This document shows positions 8,997-19,914 of a stretch of 64,000 nucleotides of DNA, piece by piece. Source of the stretch: Herbaspirillum hiltneri N3 (lineage in GTDB: Bacteria > Pseudomonadota > Gammaproteobacteria > Burkholderiales > Burkholderiaceae_D); the NCBI RefSeq assembly GCF_001267925.1, contig NZ_CP011409.1, positions 186,001 to 250,000 on the forward strand, given 5' to 3'. Under the pieces are notes generated by a model. That model searched no databases. It saw nothing but the letters and a program-made list of their open reading frames with translations, and was not told where the DNA came from. The position numbers were made by a program, and so were the translations under genes. Position 1 is the stretch's first letter, and each line of letters starts with the position of its first letter.

Positions 8997-9638
8997 ATGA
9001 AACTCTGGAGCGATTCTTTTCAGGACGGCGCAGTCATTCCGGGCGAATTCGCCTTTGCCGTCGCCGATCCCAAAAACCACGTAGCCTTGTCGTCCAACAA
9101 AAACCCGCACCTGGCCTGGAGCGATCTGCCTCCCGGGACCAGGTCGCTGGTGCTGGTGGTGCATGATCCCGATGTGCCGTCGCGCGGCGACGACGTCAAC
9201 CAAGAAGGCAAGACCGTGCCGGCCGATTTGCCGCGCGTCGATTTCTTCCACTGGACAATGGTGGATATTCCGGCCGGCGTCACCGAGCTGGCCGCGGGGC
9301 AATTCAGCAGCGCCGTCACCACGCGCGGCAAGGCCGGCCCGGCGATTCCCGGCGATCCGCTGTCGGGCGCGCGCCACGGCCTCAACGACTACACCAGCTG
9401 GTTCGCCGGCGACGGCGACATGAGCGGCGATTACTTCGGCTACGACGGTCCGTGCCCGCCGTGGAACGACGCCATCGCGCATCGTTACATTTTCACGCTG
9501 TACGCCATCGACCAGGAACAACTGACCGTCACCGGCAAGTTCACCGGCACCGACGTGCACAATGCGCTGCAAGGCCACGTGCTGGCGCAGGCGGCCATCA
9601 CCGGCACGTACACGCTCAATCCCGACCTGATCAAGTAA
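8997..9638 (+). CDS. YbhB/YbcL family Raf-kinase-inhibitor-like protein (PEBP fold)
   Basis: A 213-residue protein with the bacterial PEBP signatures HLAWSDLPPGTRSLVLVVHDPDVP (seen as AWSDLPPGTRS and VHDPDVPSRGD), VDFFHWTMVDIPAG and YDGPCPPWNDAIAHRYIFTLYA. These line the small anion-binding pocket of the fold. AAGGAGA precedes the ATG at good spacing. No signal peptide is present, so it is cytosolic. The biological role of YbhB proteins is not settled. It lies between dtd and a histidine phosphatase on the same strand, 50 bases after dtd. Confidence 0.9.
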   Translation: MKLWSDSFQDGAVIPGEFAFAVADPKNHVALSSNKNPHLAWSDLPPGTRSLVLVVHDPDVPSRGDDVNQEGKTVPADLPRVDFFHWTMVDIPAGVTELAAGQFSSAVTTRGKAGPAIPGDPLSGARHGLNDYTSWFAGDGDMSGDYFGYDGPCPPWNDAIAHRYIFTLYAIDQEQLTVTGKFTGTDVHNALQGHVLAQAAITGTYTLNPDLIK

Positions 9639-9659
9639 TCAGCAACTACCGCACGCGCC

Positions 9660-10358
9660 ATGATCGCCACGCCCGCCAAGACCTCTACGACCGCCACGGC
9701 CGCCACGACTGATATCTTGCTGATTCGCCACGGCGAGACCGACTGGAATGTCGACAAACGGCTGCAAGGCCACATCGATATTCCGCTCAACGCCGAAGGG
9801 CGGCGGCAGGCGGCGGCGCTGGGCCGGGCGCTCGGCAGCGAGCCGCTCGACGCGATCTACGCCAGCGACCTGCAACGCGCGCGCGACACGGCGCAGGCGG
9901 TCGCCGCGCTGCAGGGCAAGGACGTGCACGTCGATGCAGCGCTGCGCGAACGCTGCTATGGCGGCTTCGAAGGCCTGCAGCATCACGACATCGCACAGCG
10001 TTATCCGCTGGACTATGCCGCCTGGAAAGCACGCGAACCCGATGCCCGCTATCCGGCCGGAGAACGCATCGCCGAAACCATGCGCGAATTCTCCGAGCGC
10101 ACCGTCGGTGCGGTCACGCGCCTGATTCGCCACAGCAACGCCCTGCAGCACCGCAAGATCGCTATCGTCACGCATGGCGGCGTGCTCGAATGCATCTATC
10201 GCTGGTCGCGCCGGACCGGCTTTGGGCACGCGCGCGATTTCGACATCTTCAACGCCGGCATCAATCGCATGCAATGGGATGGCGAGCACCTCCACATCGC
10301 GCAGTGGGCCGACGTGGCGCATTTGTCGGCCGGCGTGCTGGACGAGGTCGATCGCTAA
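9660..10358 (+). CDS. Histidine phosphatase family protein (phosphoglycerate-mutase-like)
   Basis: A 232-residue branch-1 histidine phosphatase. The phosphorylated-His motif ILLIRHGETDWNVDKRLQGH starts near residue 20; the second Arg is in YASDLQRARDTAQ; the acid/base region is ALRERCYGGFEG; and IAIVTHGGVLECIYRW carries the second catalytic His. Residues 1-18 are a Thr/Ala-rich leader that may not be part of the fold. The substrate cannot be told: cofactor-dependent mutase, alpha-ribazole phosphatase and general phosphatase members share these motifs. No cobalamin genes are nearby. Confidence 0.88.
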   Translation: MIATPAKTSTTATAATTDILLIRHGETDWNVDKRLQGHIDIPLNAEGRRQAAALGRALGSEPLDAIYASDLQRARDTAQAVAALQGKDVHVDAALRERCYGGFEGLQHHDIAQRYPLDYAAWKAREPDARYPAGERIAETMREFSERTVGAVTRLIRHSNALQHRKIAIVTHGGVLECIYRWSRRTGFGHARDFDIFNAGINRMQWDGEHLHIAQWADVAHLSAGVLDEVDR

Positions 10359-10544
10359 ACCCCTTCCTGCCTTCCCGTTCCGTTCTGTCGGGCTGGATAC
10401 GACGCCGGGTGGCAATTCTTGTCGCTTCGTCAAATGTGTTGTCGCCGCTGCGCTGCAAGACCGATTCTTGTTGGGGCGCACGGCCAATCGCGCTAAAATG
10501 ACGCCCTTCCCCTGCAACCACACGACCGCACCGTCCAACGACCC

Positions 10545-11561
10545 GTGAATATCGGCCCGCATTCCCTGCGCAATAACGTTTTCGTCGCCCCGATGGCTGG
10601 TGTGACGGATCGGCCTTTCCGCCAGTTGTGCAAGCAACTGGGGGCGGGTTACGCCGTGTCGGAGATGGCGGCCTCGGATCCGCGCTTGTGGCAAAGCGAG
10701 AAGACGTCGCGCCGCACCAACCACGACGGCGAGATGGAGCCGAAGGCGGTGCAGATCGCCGGCGCCGATCCCGCCATGCTGGCCGATTGCGCGAAACATA
10801 ACGTCGACCGCGGCGCGCAGATCATCGACATCAACATGGGCTGCCCGGTCAAGAAGGTGTGCAACAGCTGGTGCGGTTCGGCCTTGCTGCAAAACGAAAA
10901 GCTGGTCGGCCAGATTCTCGACGCGGTCGTCAATGCGGTCGACGTGCCGGTGACGCTGAAATTCCGCACCGGCTGGAACCGCGAAAACAAGAACGCCCTG
11001 GCCATCGCCGCCATGGCCGAACAAAGCGGCATCGCCATGCTGACGCTGCACGGCCGTACGCGCGCCGACGGCTACAGCGGCGAAGCCGAGTACGAAACGA
11101 TTGCCGCCGTCAAGGCGGCGGTGAAGATTCCGGTGGTCGCCAACGGCGACATCACCACGCCCGAGCGTGCACGGCATGTGCTGGCGGTGACCGGCGCCGA
11201 CGCCGTCATGGTCGGCCGCGCAGCCCAGGGACGGCCGTGGATCTTCCGCGAAATCGATCACTTCCTGCGCACCGGCACGCATTTGCCGGCGCCGATGGTA
11301 GCGGAAGTGCAGGAACTGATGCTGGAACATCTGCAGGCGCACTACGCGTTTTACGGCGAGTATCTCGGCGTACGCACGGCGCGCAAGCACATAGGATGGT
11401 ATGTCCGCGACCTGCCGGAGGGGGAACAATTCCGGCAGCGCATGAACCGTCTCGAAGATTGCCAGCTGCAATGGAACGCAGTGCGCGATTTCTTTGAATC
11501 GCAGGCGGCATATGGCGAGCGGTTACAATACGGGATTGCCGATCAGCCGCTGGCAGCATAG
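10545..11561 (+). CDS. dusB: tRNA-dihydrouridine synthase B
   Basis: An FMN enzyme of 338 residues reducing specific uridines in the tRNA D-loop. The barrel starts NNVFVAPMAGVTDRPFRQLC. The catalytic region is INMGCPVKKVCNSWCGSALL with the active Cys, followed by KFRTGWN, LHGRTRADGYSG and VVANGDITTPERA. The GTG start at 10545 is chosen because homologues begin MxIGPxxLxN. fis lies 80 bases downstream, reproducing the dusB-fis pair known from enterobacteria. Confidence 0.95.
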   Translation: MNIGPHSLRNNVFVAPMAGVTDRPFRQLCKQLGAGYAVSEMAASDPRLWQSEKTSRRTNHDGEMEPKAVQIAGADPAMLADCAKHNVDRGAQIIDINMGCPVKKVCNSWCGSALLQNEKLVGQILDAVVNAVDVPVTLKFRTGWNRENKNALAIAAMAEQSGIAMLTLHGRTRADGYSGEAEYETIAAVKAAVKIPVVANGDITTPERARHVLAVTGADAVMVGRAAQGRPWIFREIDHFLRTGTHLPAPMVAEVQELMLEHLQAHYAFYGEYLGVRTARKHIGWYVRDLPEGEQFRQRMNRLEDCQLQWNAVRDFFESQAAYGERLQYGIADQPLAA

Positions 11562-11641
11562 CTGCGAGGCGGATTGGCCTGGACTTGGAGCCAGCGGCTT
11601 TTCATTGATCAACACACTAAAAAGAACAGAAGCATTTCGTA

Positions 11642-11875
11642 ATGAGTAAAGAAAGTATCGAGGATGTCGTCAGGAAGAGCCTTGACAAGTATTTCAAGGA
11701 CCTGGGCGAGCAGCTGCCATCGAATGTCTATGACATGGTTGTTTTGACGGTCGAGAAACCGATCTTCGAAGCAGTGATGGCGCGCGCCGACGGCAATCAG
11801 TCGCAAGCCGCAGAAATTCTCGGCATCAACCGCAATACCCTGCGCAAGAAATTGCAGCAGCACGGCTTGCTGTAA
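11642..11875 (+). CDS. fis: Fis family nucleoid-associated transcriptional regulator
   Basis: A 77-residue DNA-bending protein. The C-terminal helix-turn-helix [27 protein letters not shown] is complete (seen as [11 protein letters not shown] and [11 protein letters not shown]) and nearly identical to Fis. The N-terminal beta-hairpin arm is shorter than the 98-residue E. coli Fis, as is usual in betaproteobacteria. It lies directly after dusB and 101 bases before purH. Confidence 0.94.
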   Translation: MSKESIEDVVRKSLDKYFKDLGEQLPSNVYDMVVLTVEKPIFEAVMARADGNQSQAAEILGINRNTLRKKLQQHGLL

Positions 11876-11976
11876 CACTTGCATGCGGCGGTGCGCCTGC
11901 CAGCGCATCGCCGGTCACACCTACACCGTCGCCGAATTCCTTCATCCACGCAGTTCTTCTTCTCCTTCATGCCATC

Positions 11977-13548
<1,572 letters not shown>

Positions 13549-13577
13549 TTCTTCTCTGGCGCTGCAACACGGCATCC

Positions 13578-13610
13578 AAGCCCGGCACACGTGCCGGGCT
13601 TGTTGTTTTT
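13578..13610 (+). terminator. Intrinsic terminator after purH
   Basis: Eleven-base perfect arms AAGCCCGGCAC (13578-13588) and GTGCCGGGCTT (13591-13601) are followed by TGTTGTTTTTT. It lies about 30 bases after the purH stop. Confidence 0.9.
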
Positions 13611-13694
13611 TGCGTGGGGTGAAGTCCGATGTTGGCATCAAGGCAATTTTTCGATGGATAATGAGCGATCACTTTCTCTCGTGGGAGGTTGCCG

Positions 13695-14894
13695 ATGAAC
13701 CGTCCGTTGCTGTCGTGTCGTAACGAGAATCCTCGCTCTCCTGCGTGGCGCATTGGTGTGTTTCTGCTGCTGTCTTGGGTCGGTCTCAGCGGTTTTCCTG
13801 TCCCCGCCTCGTCTCAGGAAACCCACGAAATCAAGGTCGTCATCGGTTTTCTGGCGCCCCTCAGCGGATCCAATCAGGCGCGGGGCGCCAGCATGATCAA
13901 CGGCGCACAACTGGCGATCGATGAACTCAACAAGAAAGCCATCAAGGTCAACAACACCAGGGCCGTCTTTGAACTGATCCCGCAAGACGATCGTTTCGAC
14001 GCCAACGCCGGCAAACTGGCGACGGATTATCTGCTCAAGAGAAACCTCACGGCGCTTGTCTGCCATAGTTCCACGGTATGCATCGCCACTGCCGCACAGG
14101 TCCAGGCCGCGCGCATCCCTTACATCTCGGTCGGCGCGACCAACCACAAATTCACGCAGCTCGGCTACGACAACACATTTCGCATGTTCGGCCACAGCGA
14201 ACAGGGCGGCATTCTTTTCGGGCACTATGTGTATGACGACCTCAAGGTCGATCGCATGGCGGTGATCGACGACAAGACGCCGTCTGGCACGGCGATGGCG
14301 GATCAGTTCAGCGAGGGCTTCCGGAAAGCAGGGGGGCTTTTGCTCGGTCGGTACTCGGTCAGCGACAAGACCTCCGATTTCAACCAGGTGCTGGCCGATA
14401 TCAAGGAGAGCAGGGCGGATGCGATATTCTGGGGCGGCACGCATTTGCAGGCCGCCAACATGATAGTGAACGCGAAGCGGCTGGGCGTGAATACGCGCTT
14501 CCTGAATGCGATGAACGGCATGAACAACCGGAACTTCCTGAACCAGGTCAACGGCGCCGGCAATATCTTTACGCTGGAATCGGACCAGCAACGAGATAAA
14601 CTGCCAGGATGGAAGAATTTTGAAAAGAATTATGTCGCGCGGTTTTCTTCATCGTATATCGACGTCAGCAGTTTACGCGCCTATGATACGGTGCAGACGG
14701 TGGGCGAAGCGATTCGCTCGGGCAATTCCGTCGATCCGCGCAAACTGATCGAAGCGTTGCACGCGGAAAAATTCAAGGGACTGACCGGCGTGATTTCGTT
14801 TGACCGGGAAGGCAACCTGAATGATCCCGTGTTTACCGTGTATGAAGCACAGGGCGGCGACTGGAAAATAGTGAAGGCGCTCAAGGGGCGTTGA
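13695..14894 (+). CDS. Periplasmic LivK-type (Peripla_BP_6) substrate-binding protein, orphan copy 2
   Basis: A 399-residue secreted binding protein. The N-terminal hydrophobic stretch [15 protein letters not shown] and ASS-Q form an export signal. [30 protein letters not shown] is the family entry motif (shown in part as [14 protein letters not shown]). The middle has [20 protein letters not shown], strikingly like FTQLGYSTVFQLLGHSE in the copy at 2329-3516. ATG 13695 is chosen over the TTG six bases earlier because GGGAGG at 13683-13688 is well spaced. There are no transport partners nearby. It stands between purH and ruvC, where related genomes usually have those two adjacent. Confidence 0.85.
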   Translation: MNRPLLSCRNENPRSPAWRIGVFLLLSWVGLSGFPVPASSQETHEIKVVIGFLAPLSGSNQARGASMINGAQLAIDELNKKAIKVNNTRAVFELIPQDDRFDANAGKLATDYLLKRNLTALVCHSSTVCIATAAQVQAARIPYISVGATNHKFTQLGYDNTFRMFGHSEQGGILFGHYVYDDLKVDRMAVIDDKTPSGTAMADQFSEGFRKAGGLLLGRYSVSDKTSDFNQVLADIKESRADAIFWGGTHLQAANMIVNAKRLGVNTRFLNAMNGMNNRNFLNQVNGAGNIFTLESDQQRDKLPGWKNFEKNYVARFSSSYIDVSSLRAYDTVQTVGEAIRSGNSVDPRKLIEALHAEKFKGLTGVISFDREGNLNDPVFTVYEAQGGDWKIVKALKGR

Positions 14895-14947
14895 TTGCCT
14901 TCTCGCCCGGATCTCCTTCTGAAACGATTGACTCACATTCTGTTTGC

Positions 14948-15490
14948 ATGAAAATTATCGGCATCGACCCCGGCTTGCGCACCACCGGCTTTGGCGTGAT
15001 CCACAAGCAGGGCAGCAAGCTCACCTATATCGCGTCCGGCACCATCAAGACGCCGGACGGCGATCTGGCGCCGCGGCTCAAGGTCATCCTGGACAGCGTC
15101 GGCGAAGTCATCCAGACGTATTCACCCGATTGCGCCGCGATCGAAAAAGTCTTCGTCAACGTCAACCCGCAATCCACCTTGCTGCTCGGCCAGGCGCGCG
15201 GTGCTGCGATCTGCGCGCTGGTGCAGGCCGACCTGCAGGTAGCGGAATACACTGCGCTGCAGGTCAAGCAAGCCGTCGCCGGTCACGGCAAGGCGCAGAA
15301 GCAGCAGGTGCAGGACATGGTGCAGCGCCTGTTGGCGCTGCCGGGTTTGCCGGGCACCGACGCGGCAGATGCGCTCGGCGTAGCGATCTGCCATGCGCAT
15401 AGCGGCGAGATCCTCAGCGCGCTTGGCGGACTGGCGCCGGCGCTTGCGAAGAAAGGCCTGCGCATGCGCGGCGGCCGTCTGGTCGGCTAA
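14948..15490 (+). CDS. ruvC: Holliday junction resolvase
   Basis: A 180-residue endonuclease that nicks Holliday junctions symmetrically with RuvAB. The catalytic acids are visible: Asp7 in [14 protein letters not shown], Glu in [16 protein letters not shown], and the C-terminal Asp pair in [20 protein letters not shown] 14948 is the conserved start; the frame extends upstream without family similarity. Its stop overlaps by four bases the stop of the convergent DUF808 gene, which separates ruvC from ruvAB here. Confidence 0.95.
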   Translation: MKIIGIDPGLRTTGFGVIHKQGSKLTYIASGTIKTPDGDLAPRLKVILDSVGEVIQTYSPDCAAIEKVFVNVNPQSTLLLGQARGAAICALVQADLQVAEYTALQVKQAVAGHGKAQKQQVQDMVQRLLALPGLPGTDAADALGVAICHAHSGEILSALGGLAPALAKKGLRMRGGRLVG

Positions 15491-16398
15491 TCCTTCTTGA
15501 ATATCTTCAGCACGCGTTGCACCAGCGTCACCAGCAGCAGCACCACACCGCCGGCGATCACGCCAAACACCGCATCCAGCACCGACGGCGCCACTGCCGA
15601 CAACAAGCCGCCAATGGCCGGTATTGCCGCCAGCGGCGCACTGACGCCGGCGATCCAGTGATGCGCCGGCGCAAAGCCGTGCGTCAGAATTCCGCCGCCG
15701 ACCATGAACATCGCCACCGTGCCGATCACGGTCAGACTCTTCATCATGATCGGCGCCGCGACCAGGATGGCGCGGCCGATGCGGCGGCCGAATGCGCCGC
15801 CGGTGCGCAGCAGGTAGAGGCCGCCATCGTCGAGCTTGACGATGCCCGCGACCACGCCGTAGACCCCGACCGTCATGATCAGCGCGATACCGGCCAGCAC
15901 CGTGATCTGCTGCTGCAACGGCGCGCCGGCGACCGTGCCCAGCGTGATGGCGATGATCTCCGCCGACAGGATGAAGTCGGTGCGGATGGCGCCCTTGATC
16001 TTGTCCTGCTCGCTTTCGGCGGCTTCAGGAGCGGCAGCCTCGTCAAGGTGTTCTTCTTCGTGCGGCAGATACTTGTGCGCCAGTTTTTCGAAGCCTTCAA
16101 AGCACAGGAAGGCGCCGCCCAGCATCAGCAGCGGCGTCACCGCCCACGGCGCGAAGGCGCTGATCGCCAACGCGGCAGGCACCAGGATCGCCTTGTTCTT
16201 CAGCGAACCGAGCGCCACCGCCCACACCACCGGCAATTCGCGGTCGGCGTTGACGCCGGACACCTGCTGCGCATTGAGCGCCAGATCATCGCCCAGCACG
16301 CCTGCGGTTTTCTTGGCTGCGACCTTGGTCATTGCGGAAACGTCGTCGAGGATGCCGGCGATGTCGTCGATCAACGCGAAAAAGCTGCTGCCTGCCAT
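15487..16398 (-). CDS. DUF808 family inner-membrane protein (YedI-like)
   Basis: A 303-residue hydrophobic protein with the DUF808 opening [43 protein letters not shown] (shown in part as [16 protein letters not shown] and [18 protein letters not shown]). Several membrane segments follow and a basic tail ends in LKIFKKD. A charged acidic loop ([24 protein letters not shown] region) sits mid-protein. The function of the family is unknown. It runs opposite to ruvC and ruvA and lies between them, sharing its 3' end with ruvC. Confidence 0.88.
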   Translation of the reverse strand: MAGSSFFALIDDIAGILDDVSAMTKVAAKKTAGVLGDDLALNAQQVSGVNADRELPVVWAVALGSLKNKAILVPAALAISAFAPWAVTPLLMLGGAFLCFEGFEKLAHKYLPHEEEHLDEAAAPEAAESEQDKIKGAIRTDFILSAEIIAITLGTVAGAPLQQQITVLAGIALIMTVGVYGVVAGIVKLDDGGLYLLRTGGAFGRRIGRAILVAAPIMMKSLTVIGTVAMFMVGGGILTHGFAPAHHWIAGVSAPLAAIPAIGGLLSAVAPSVLDAVFGVIAGGVVLLLVTLVQRVLKIFKKD

Positions 16399-16492
16399 GG
16401 GATCCTTGCGTGGTTATGGGTACGTGAGGCCAGACGATAGCCCGGCAAGGTGCTTCAAGGCAAGCGTACGGGGCTGCCTTGGCGGATTCATA

Positions 16493-16512
16493 TACTGTTT
16501 ATCCGAACAGTA
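16493..16512. promoter_or_regulatory. LexA (SOS) box upstream of ruvA
   Basis: The bases TACTG and CAGTA are separated by exactly ten bases; the core is CTGT-N8-ACAG. This is the established LexA operator pattern of E. coli and other beta/gammaproteobacteria. It lies 38 bases before the ruvA ATG, so ruvAB are probably induced by DNA damage. Confidence 0.85.
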
Positions 16513-16550
16513 CTGTATCATTCCACCATTCATCTTTCTGCCCAGCCATC

Positions 16551-17129
16551 ATGATCGGTCGCCTCTCCGGAATCCTGCTCGAAAAAAATCCCCCGCAATT
16601 GCTGGTCGACTGCAACGGCGTCGGATATGAAGTCGGCGTGCCGATGAGCACCTTCTACAACCTGCCGGGCCTCGGCGAAAAAGTGGTGCTGCTGACGCAC
16701 CTGGCGATCCGTGAAGACGCACACGTGCTGTTCGGCTTCGGCAGCGCCGAAGAGCGCAACACCTTCAAGGAACTGATCAAGATTTCCGGCGTCGGTGCGC
16801 GTACGGCGCTGTCGATCCTGTCCGGCATGTCCGTCAGCGATCTGGCGCAGGCCGTGACGCTGCAGGAAGCCGGGCGTCTCACCAAGGTCCCCGGCATCGG
16901 CAAGAAGACCGCCGAACGCCTGTTGCTCGAACTCAAGGGCAAGCTCGGCGCCGACCTCGGCGTGGTCGGCGGCGCGGTGCATCACGATGCGACTTCGGAT
17001 ATCCTCAACGCCTTGCTGGCGCTCGGTTATTCCGACAAGGAAGCAACCCTGGCGCTCAAGCAGGTGCCGGCCGACGCCAGTGTCTCCGACGGCATCAAGC
17101 ACGCGCTGAAAGCACTATCCAAAGCCTGA
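16551..17129 (+). CDS. ruvA: Holliday junction branch-migration protein RuvA
   Basis: A 192-residue protein that binds the junction and loads RuvB. It begins [20 protein letters not shown] (OB fold). Two helix-hairpin-helix motifs follow, [17 protein letters not shown] and [20 protein letters not shown]. The C-terminal domain III ([18 protein letters not shown]) contacts RuvB. ATG 16551 is the conserved start. It is preceded by the LexA box at 16493-16512 and followed ten bases later by ruvB. Confidence 0.96.
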   Translation: MIGRLSGILLEKNPPQLLVDCNGVGYEVGVPMSTFYNLPGLGEKVVLLTHLAIREDAHVLFGFGSAEERNTFKELIKISGVGARTALSILSGMSVSDLAQAVTLQEAGRLTKVPGIGKKTAERLLLELKGKLGADLGVVGGAVHHDATSDILNALLALGYSDKEATLALKQVPADASVSDGIKHALKALSKA

Positions 17130-17139
17130 ACGGTAAATC

Positions 17140-18195
17140 ATGAGCATCCAGACCGACGACTTTTCCGAACAACGCATCATTGCCGCCACGCCGGCCTCGG
17201 CCAACGAGGAGGCAATCGAACGCGCCCTGCGGCCCAAGCAGCTCGATGAATACGTCGGCCAGGAAAAAGTGCGCGGCCAGCTCGAGATCTTCATCTCGGC
17301 GGCGCGCCAGCGCGGCGAAGCGCTTGATCACACCTTGCTGTTCGGTCCGCCGGGTCTCGGCAAGACCACCATGGCGCACATCATCGCGCGCGAAATGGGC
17401 GTCAACCTGCGCCAGACTTCCGGCCCGGTGCTGGAGCGCGCGGGCGATCTCGCAGCGCTGCTGACCAATCTCGAAGCCAACGACGTGCTGTTCATCGACG
17501 AGATCCATCGGCTGTCGCCGGTGGTGGAAGAAATCCTCTATCCCGCGCTCGAGGACTACCAGATCGACATCATGATCGGCGAAGGCCCGGCGGCGCGTTC
17601 GGTGCGCCTCGACCTGCAGCCGTTCACCCTGGTTGGCGCCACCACGCGCGCCGGCATGCTGACTAATCCGCTGCGCGACCGCTTCGGCATCGTCGCGCGC
17701 CTGGAGTTTTACACGCCACCCGAACTGGCGCGCATCGTCACGCGCAGCGCCGGCCTGCTGAACGCGCCGATCGTCGAAGAAGGCGCGCTGGAGATCGCCA
17801 GGCGCAGCCGCGGCACCCCGCGCATCGCCAACCGCCTGCTGCGCCGCGTGCGCGACTATGCCGAAGTCAAGGGCAACGGTCGGATCACGCAAGCGATGGC
17901 GGATGCTGCGCTGGTCATGCTCGACGTCGATCCGGTCGGGTTCGACGTGATGGATCGCAAGCTGCTCGAAGCGGTGCTGTTCAAATTCAACGGCGGCCCG
18001 GTCGGTCTCGACAATCTGGCCGCGGCAATCGGCGAAGAACGCGACACCATCGAAGACGTGCTCGAGCCTTACCTGATCCAGCAAGGCTATCTGCAGCGCA
18101 CGCCGCGCGGTCGCGTGGCGACGCCGGCGGCGTACACTCACTTCGGCGTGACCGCGCCGCGCACCGGTCCCAACGGCGATCTTTGGGCCGGTTGA
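17140..18195 (+). CDS. ruvB: Holliday junction branch-migration ATPase RuvB
   Basis: A 351-residue AAA+ motor. Walker A is [15 protein letters not shown], Walker B is [16 protein letters not shown], sensor 1 is [20 protein letters not shown], and the C-terminal winged-helix region has [19 protein letters not shown]. All motifs are intact. It forms an operon with ruvA (ten-base spacing) and should share its SOS control. Confidence 0.97.
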   Translation: MSIQTDDFSEQRIIAATPASANEEAIERALRPKQLDEYVGQEKVRGQLEIFISAARQRGEALDHTLLFGPPGLGKTTMAHIIAREMGVNLRQTSGPVLERAGDLAALLTNLEANDVLFIDEIHRLSPVVEEILYPALEDYQIDIMIGEGPAARSVRLDLQPFTLVGATTRAGMLTNPLRDRFGIVARLEFYTPPELARIVTRSAGLLNAPIVEEGALEIARRSRGTPRIANRLLRRVRDYAEVKGNGRITQAMADAALVMLDVDPVGFDVMDRKLLEAVLFKFNGGPVGLDNLAAAIGEERDTIEDVLEPYLIQQGYLQRTPRGRVATPAAYTHFGVTAPRTGPNGDLWAG

Positions 18196-18499
18196 ATTCT
18201 CCCTGCGGAAATTGTATCGGCGCTGCCGCCGGTACACTTCATCCGATGGCCATCACTTCCATGCGTGCCGATCGGCAACAGCTGTTGAGCAGCGTCAACT
18301 CACGTTCAAACTGAACTGGCCTGACCATTTGGCCGGGTGATTGCATCGCCTGAAAAATGTCTCGCCATGTCGTCAATTCATTAGAAATTTGCCAAGAATT
18401 TCATGCGATCTTCTTGTGATTTCTTTATTTTCACTTGTGCAAAAATTAATCGTCACCGACAATGGATAGCTAATCACTATCTTTGTGGGCGAGCCTCTC
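18196..18499. promoter_or_regulatory. Intergenic region before the hydratase gene, with two short inverted repeats
   Basis: About 300 bases with no supported gene. The second half is clearly AT-rich against its surroundings. Two short perfect inverted repeats are visible: GAAATT-N7-AATTTC (18384-18402) and GATAG-N7-CTATC (18465-18481), the latter ending 18 bases before the chosen ATG. They could be operators for the downstream gene; nothing in the sequence names the regulator. Confidence 0.35.
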
Positions 18500-19342
18500 A
18501 TGCTTATGTCGAGCCAAGCCAGCAGGTACGCGCATCAACTCCTCGATGCCCGTGCAAACACACGCCTGTTGCCGCTCCTGTCCTCTTCCCAACCGCTGTC
18601 CGTTGACGATGCCTACGACATCGCCCGCCGTATCGTCGATATCCGCGTGGCGCAAGGCGAACAGCCGGTCGGCCGCAAAATCGGCTTCACCGTGCACAAG
18701 ACCTGGGACAAATACGGCGTTACCGACGACACCCGCATTCCGATCTGGGCGCACATCTACGACTCCACGGTGCGCTACGCCGAAGACAATCACGGCAAGC
18801 AATGCCTGCGCGGTGCGCTGCAGCCGCGCATCGAACCGGAAATCGTCTTCAAGCTCGGCCGGGCGCCGTCGCGCGACGCGACCATCGACGAACTGGCCGA
18901 ATGCATCGAATGGATGGCGCACGGTTTCGAGATCGTCACCTGTCCGTTCGCCAACTGGGAATTCACGGTAGCCGATTCGATCGCCGCCTTCGGCCTGCAT
19001 GGCACGCTCATCATCGGCGAGCCGCATGTGCTGTCGTCGGCTACGCGCCACAACCTGCCGCAGATCCTGGCGAGCGCCAGCGTGTCATTGTCGAGCAGCA
19101 CCGACAGCACCGGCCGGCTGCATGCCGCGGGCTTCTTCAACGACGAAGCCGACAGCCCCTTGCACGCGCTGTGGCACCTGCATCAGCTGCTCAACACCCA
19201 GCCGCAATTCACGCCGCTGCAAGCCGGCGAAATCATTACCACCGGCACCTGGACCGACGCCTATCCGGTGGAAGCCGGGCAGACCTGGATCACGGCATTT
19301 TCCGGCGTCGCCTTGCCGGGACTGACGGTGTCGTTTGTCTGA
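18500..19342 (+). CDS. 2-keto-4-pentenoate hydratase-like protein (fumarylacetoacetase fold)
   Basis: A 280-residue protein of the hydratase/decarboxylase branch of the FAH superfamily. It has VGRKIGFTVHKTWDKYGV near residue 60, then LQPRIEPEIVFKLG with the metal-binding E-x-E, EWMAHGFEIVTCPFANWEF, and TTGTWTDAYPVEAGQTWITAF at the end. These enzymes act on 2-oxo-pent-4-enoate-type acids from meta-cleavage pathways, but no other aromatic degradation gene is nearby, so the true substrate is open. A GTG at 18485 is in frame; ATG 18500 or 18506 seems more natural. A terminator follows. Confidence 0.8.
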   Translation: MLMSSQASRYAHQLLDARANTRLLPLLSSSQPLSVDDAYDIARRIVDIRVAQGEQPVGRKIGFTVHKTWDKYGVTDDTRIPIWAHIYDSTVRYAEDNHGKQCLRGALQPRIEPEIVFKLGRAPSRDATIDELAECIEWMAHGFEIVTCPFANWEFTVADSIAAFGLHGTLIIGEPHVLSSATRHNLPQILASASVSLSSSTDSTGRLHAAGFFNDEADSPLHALWHLHQLLNTQPQFTPLQAGEIITTGTWTDAYPVEAGQTWITAFSGVALPGLTVSFV

Positions 19343-19373
19343 TACCCGCGCGTTCGCTGCATGCCGCACTTCT

Positions 19374-19403
19374 CATCGGACCCGTTGCGGTCCGATGTTT
19401 TTT
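19374..19403 (+). terminator. Intrinsic terminator after the hydratase gene
   Basis: Arms CATCGGAC (19374-19381) and GTCCGATG (19390-19397) with an eight-base loop are followed by six Ts (19398-19403). Confidence 0.85.
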
Positions 19404-19441
19404 CGAGAGCCGATGTGAGAGCCGCGACGTGAGAGCTGATT

Positions 19442-19897
19442 ATGCAAATCTGGGTTGATGCCGATGCCTGTCCGGGCGTCATCAAGGACATGTTGTTCCG
19501 TCTCGCCGAGCGCACGCACATCCAGGTTACGCTGGTGGCGAACAAACTCCTGCGCGTGCCGCCATCGCGCTTCATCAAAGCTGTTGTCGTGCCGGCCGGC
19601 TTCGACGTCGCCGACAAGGAGATCGTCAGGCTGACGCAACCCGGCGACCTGATCATCACCGCCGACATTCCGCTGGCAGCAGAGGCCATCGCCAAGGGTG
19701 GGGCTGTGCTTAATCCGCGTGGCGAAATGTATTCCGCCGACAATATCCAACAGCACCTGACCATGCGCAATTTCATGGAAGAGCTGCGCAGCAGCGGCGT
19801 GGAAACCGGTGGACCTGCTGCGTTCAGTCAGAGCGATGGCCGCGCCTTCGCACGCCAGCTCGACAGCTATGTCGCCAAATACAAGCCGGCGCCATAA
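19442..19897 (+). CDS. YaiI/YqxD family protein (DUF188, UPF0178)
   Basis: A 151-residue cytosolic protein with the DUF188 start [20 protein letters not shown] (a PIN-like acidic cluster), then [30 protein letters not shown] and [17 protein letters not shown]. Length and motifs are typical. The family has a PIN-like nuclease fold but no established role. It ends 17 bases from the convergent stop of the binding-protein gene at 19915. Confidence 0.9.
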   Translation: MQIWVDADACPGVIKDMLFRLAERTHIQVTLVANKLLRVPPSRFIKAVVVPAGFDVADKEIVRLTQPGDLIITADIPLAAEAIAKGGAVLNPRGEMYSADNIQQHLTMRNFMEELRSSGVETGGPAAFSQSDGRAFARQLDSYVAKYKPAP

Positions 19898-19914
19898 CCC
19901 GCAGTGTCGGTCGT

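Noticed and set aside
9639..11471. 610-codon open frame on the minus strand across the phosphatase and dusB genes
   Set aside because: It lies antisense to two well-recognised genes, is rich in Arg/His/Ala typical of frame shadows in high-GC DNA, and resembles no family.
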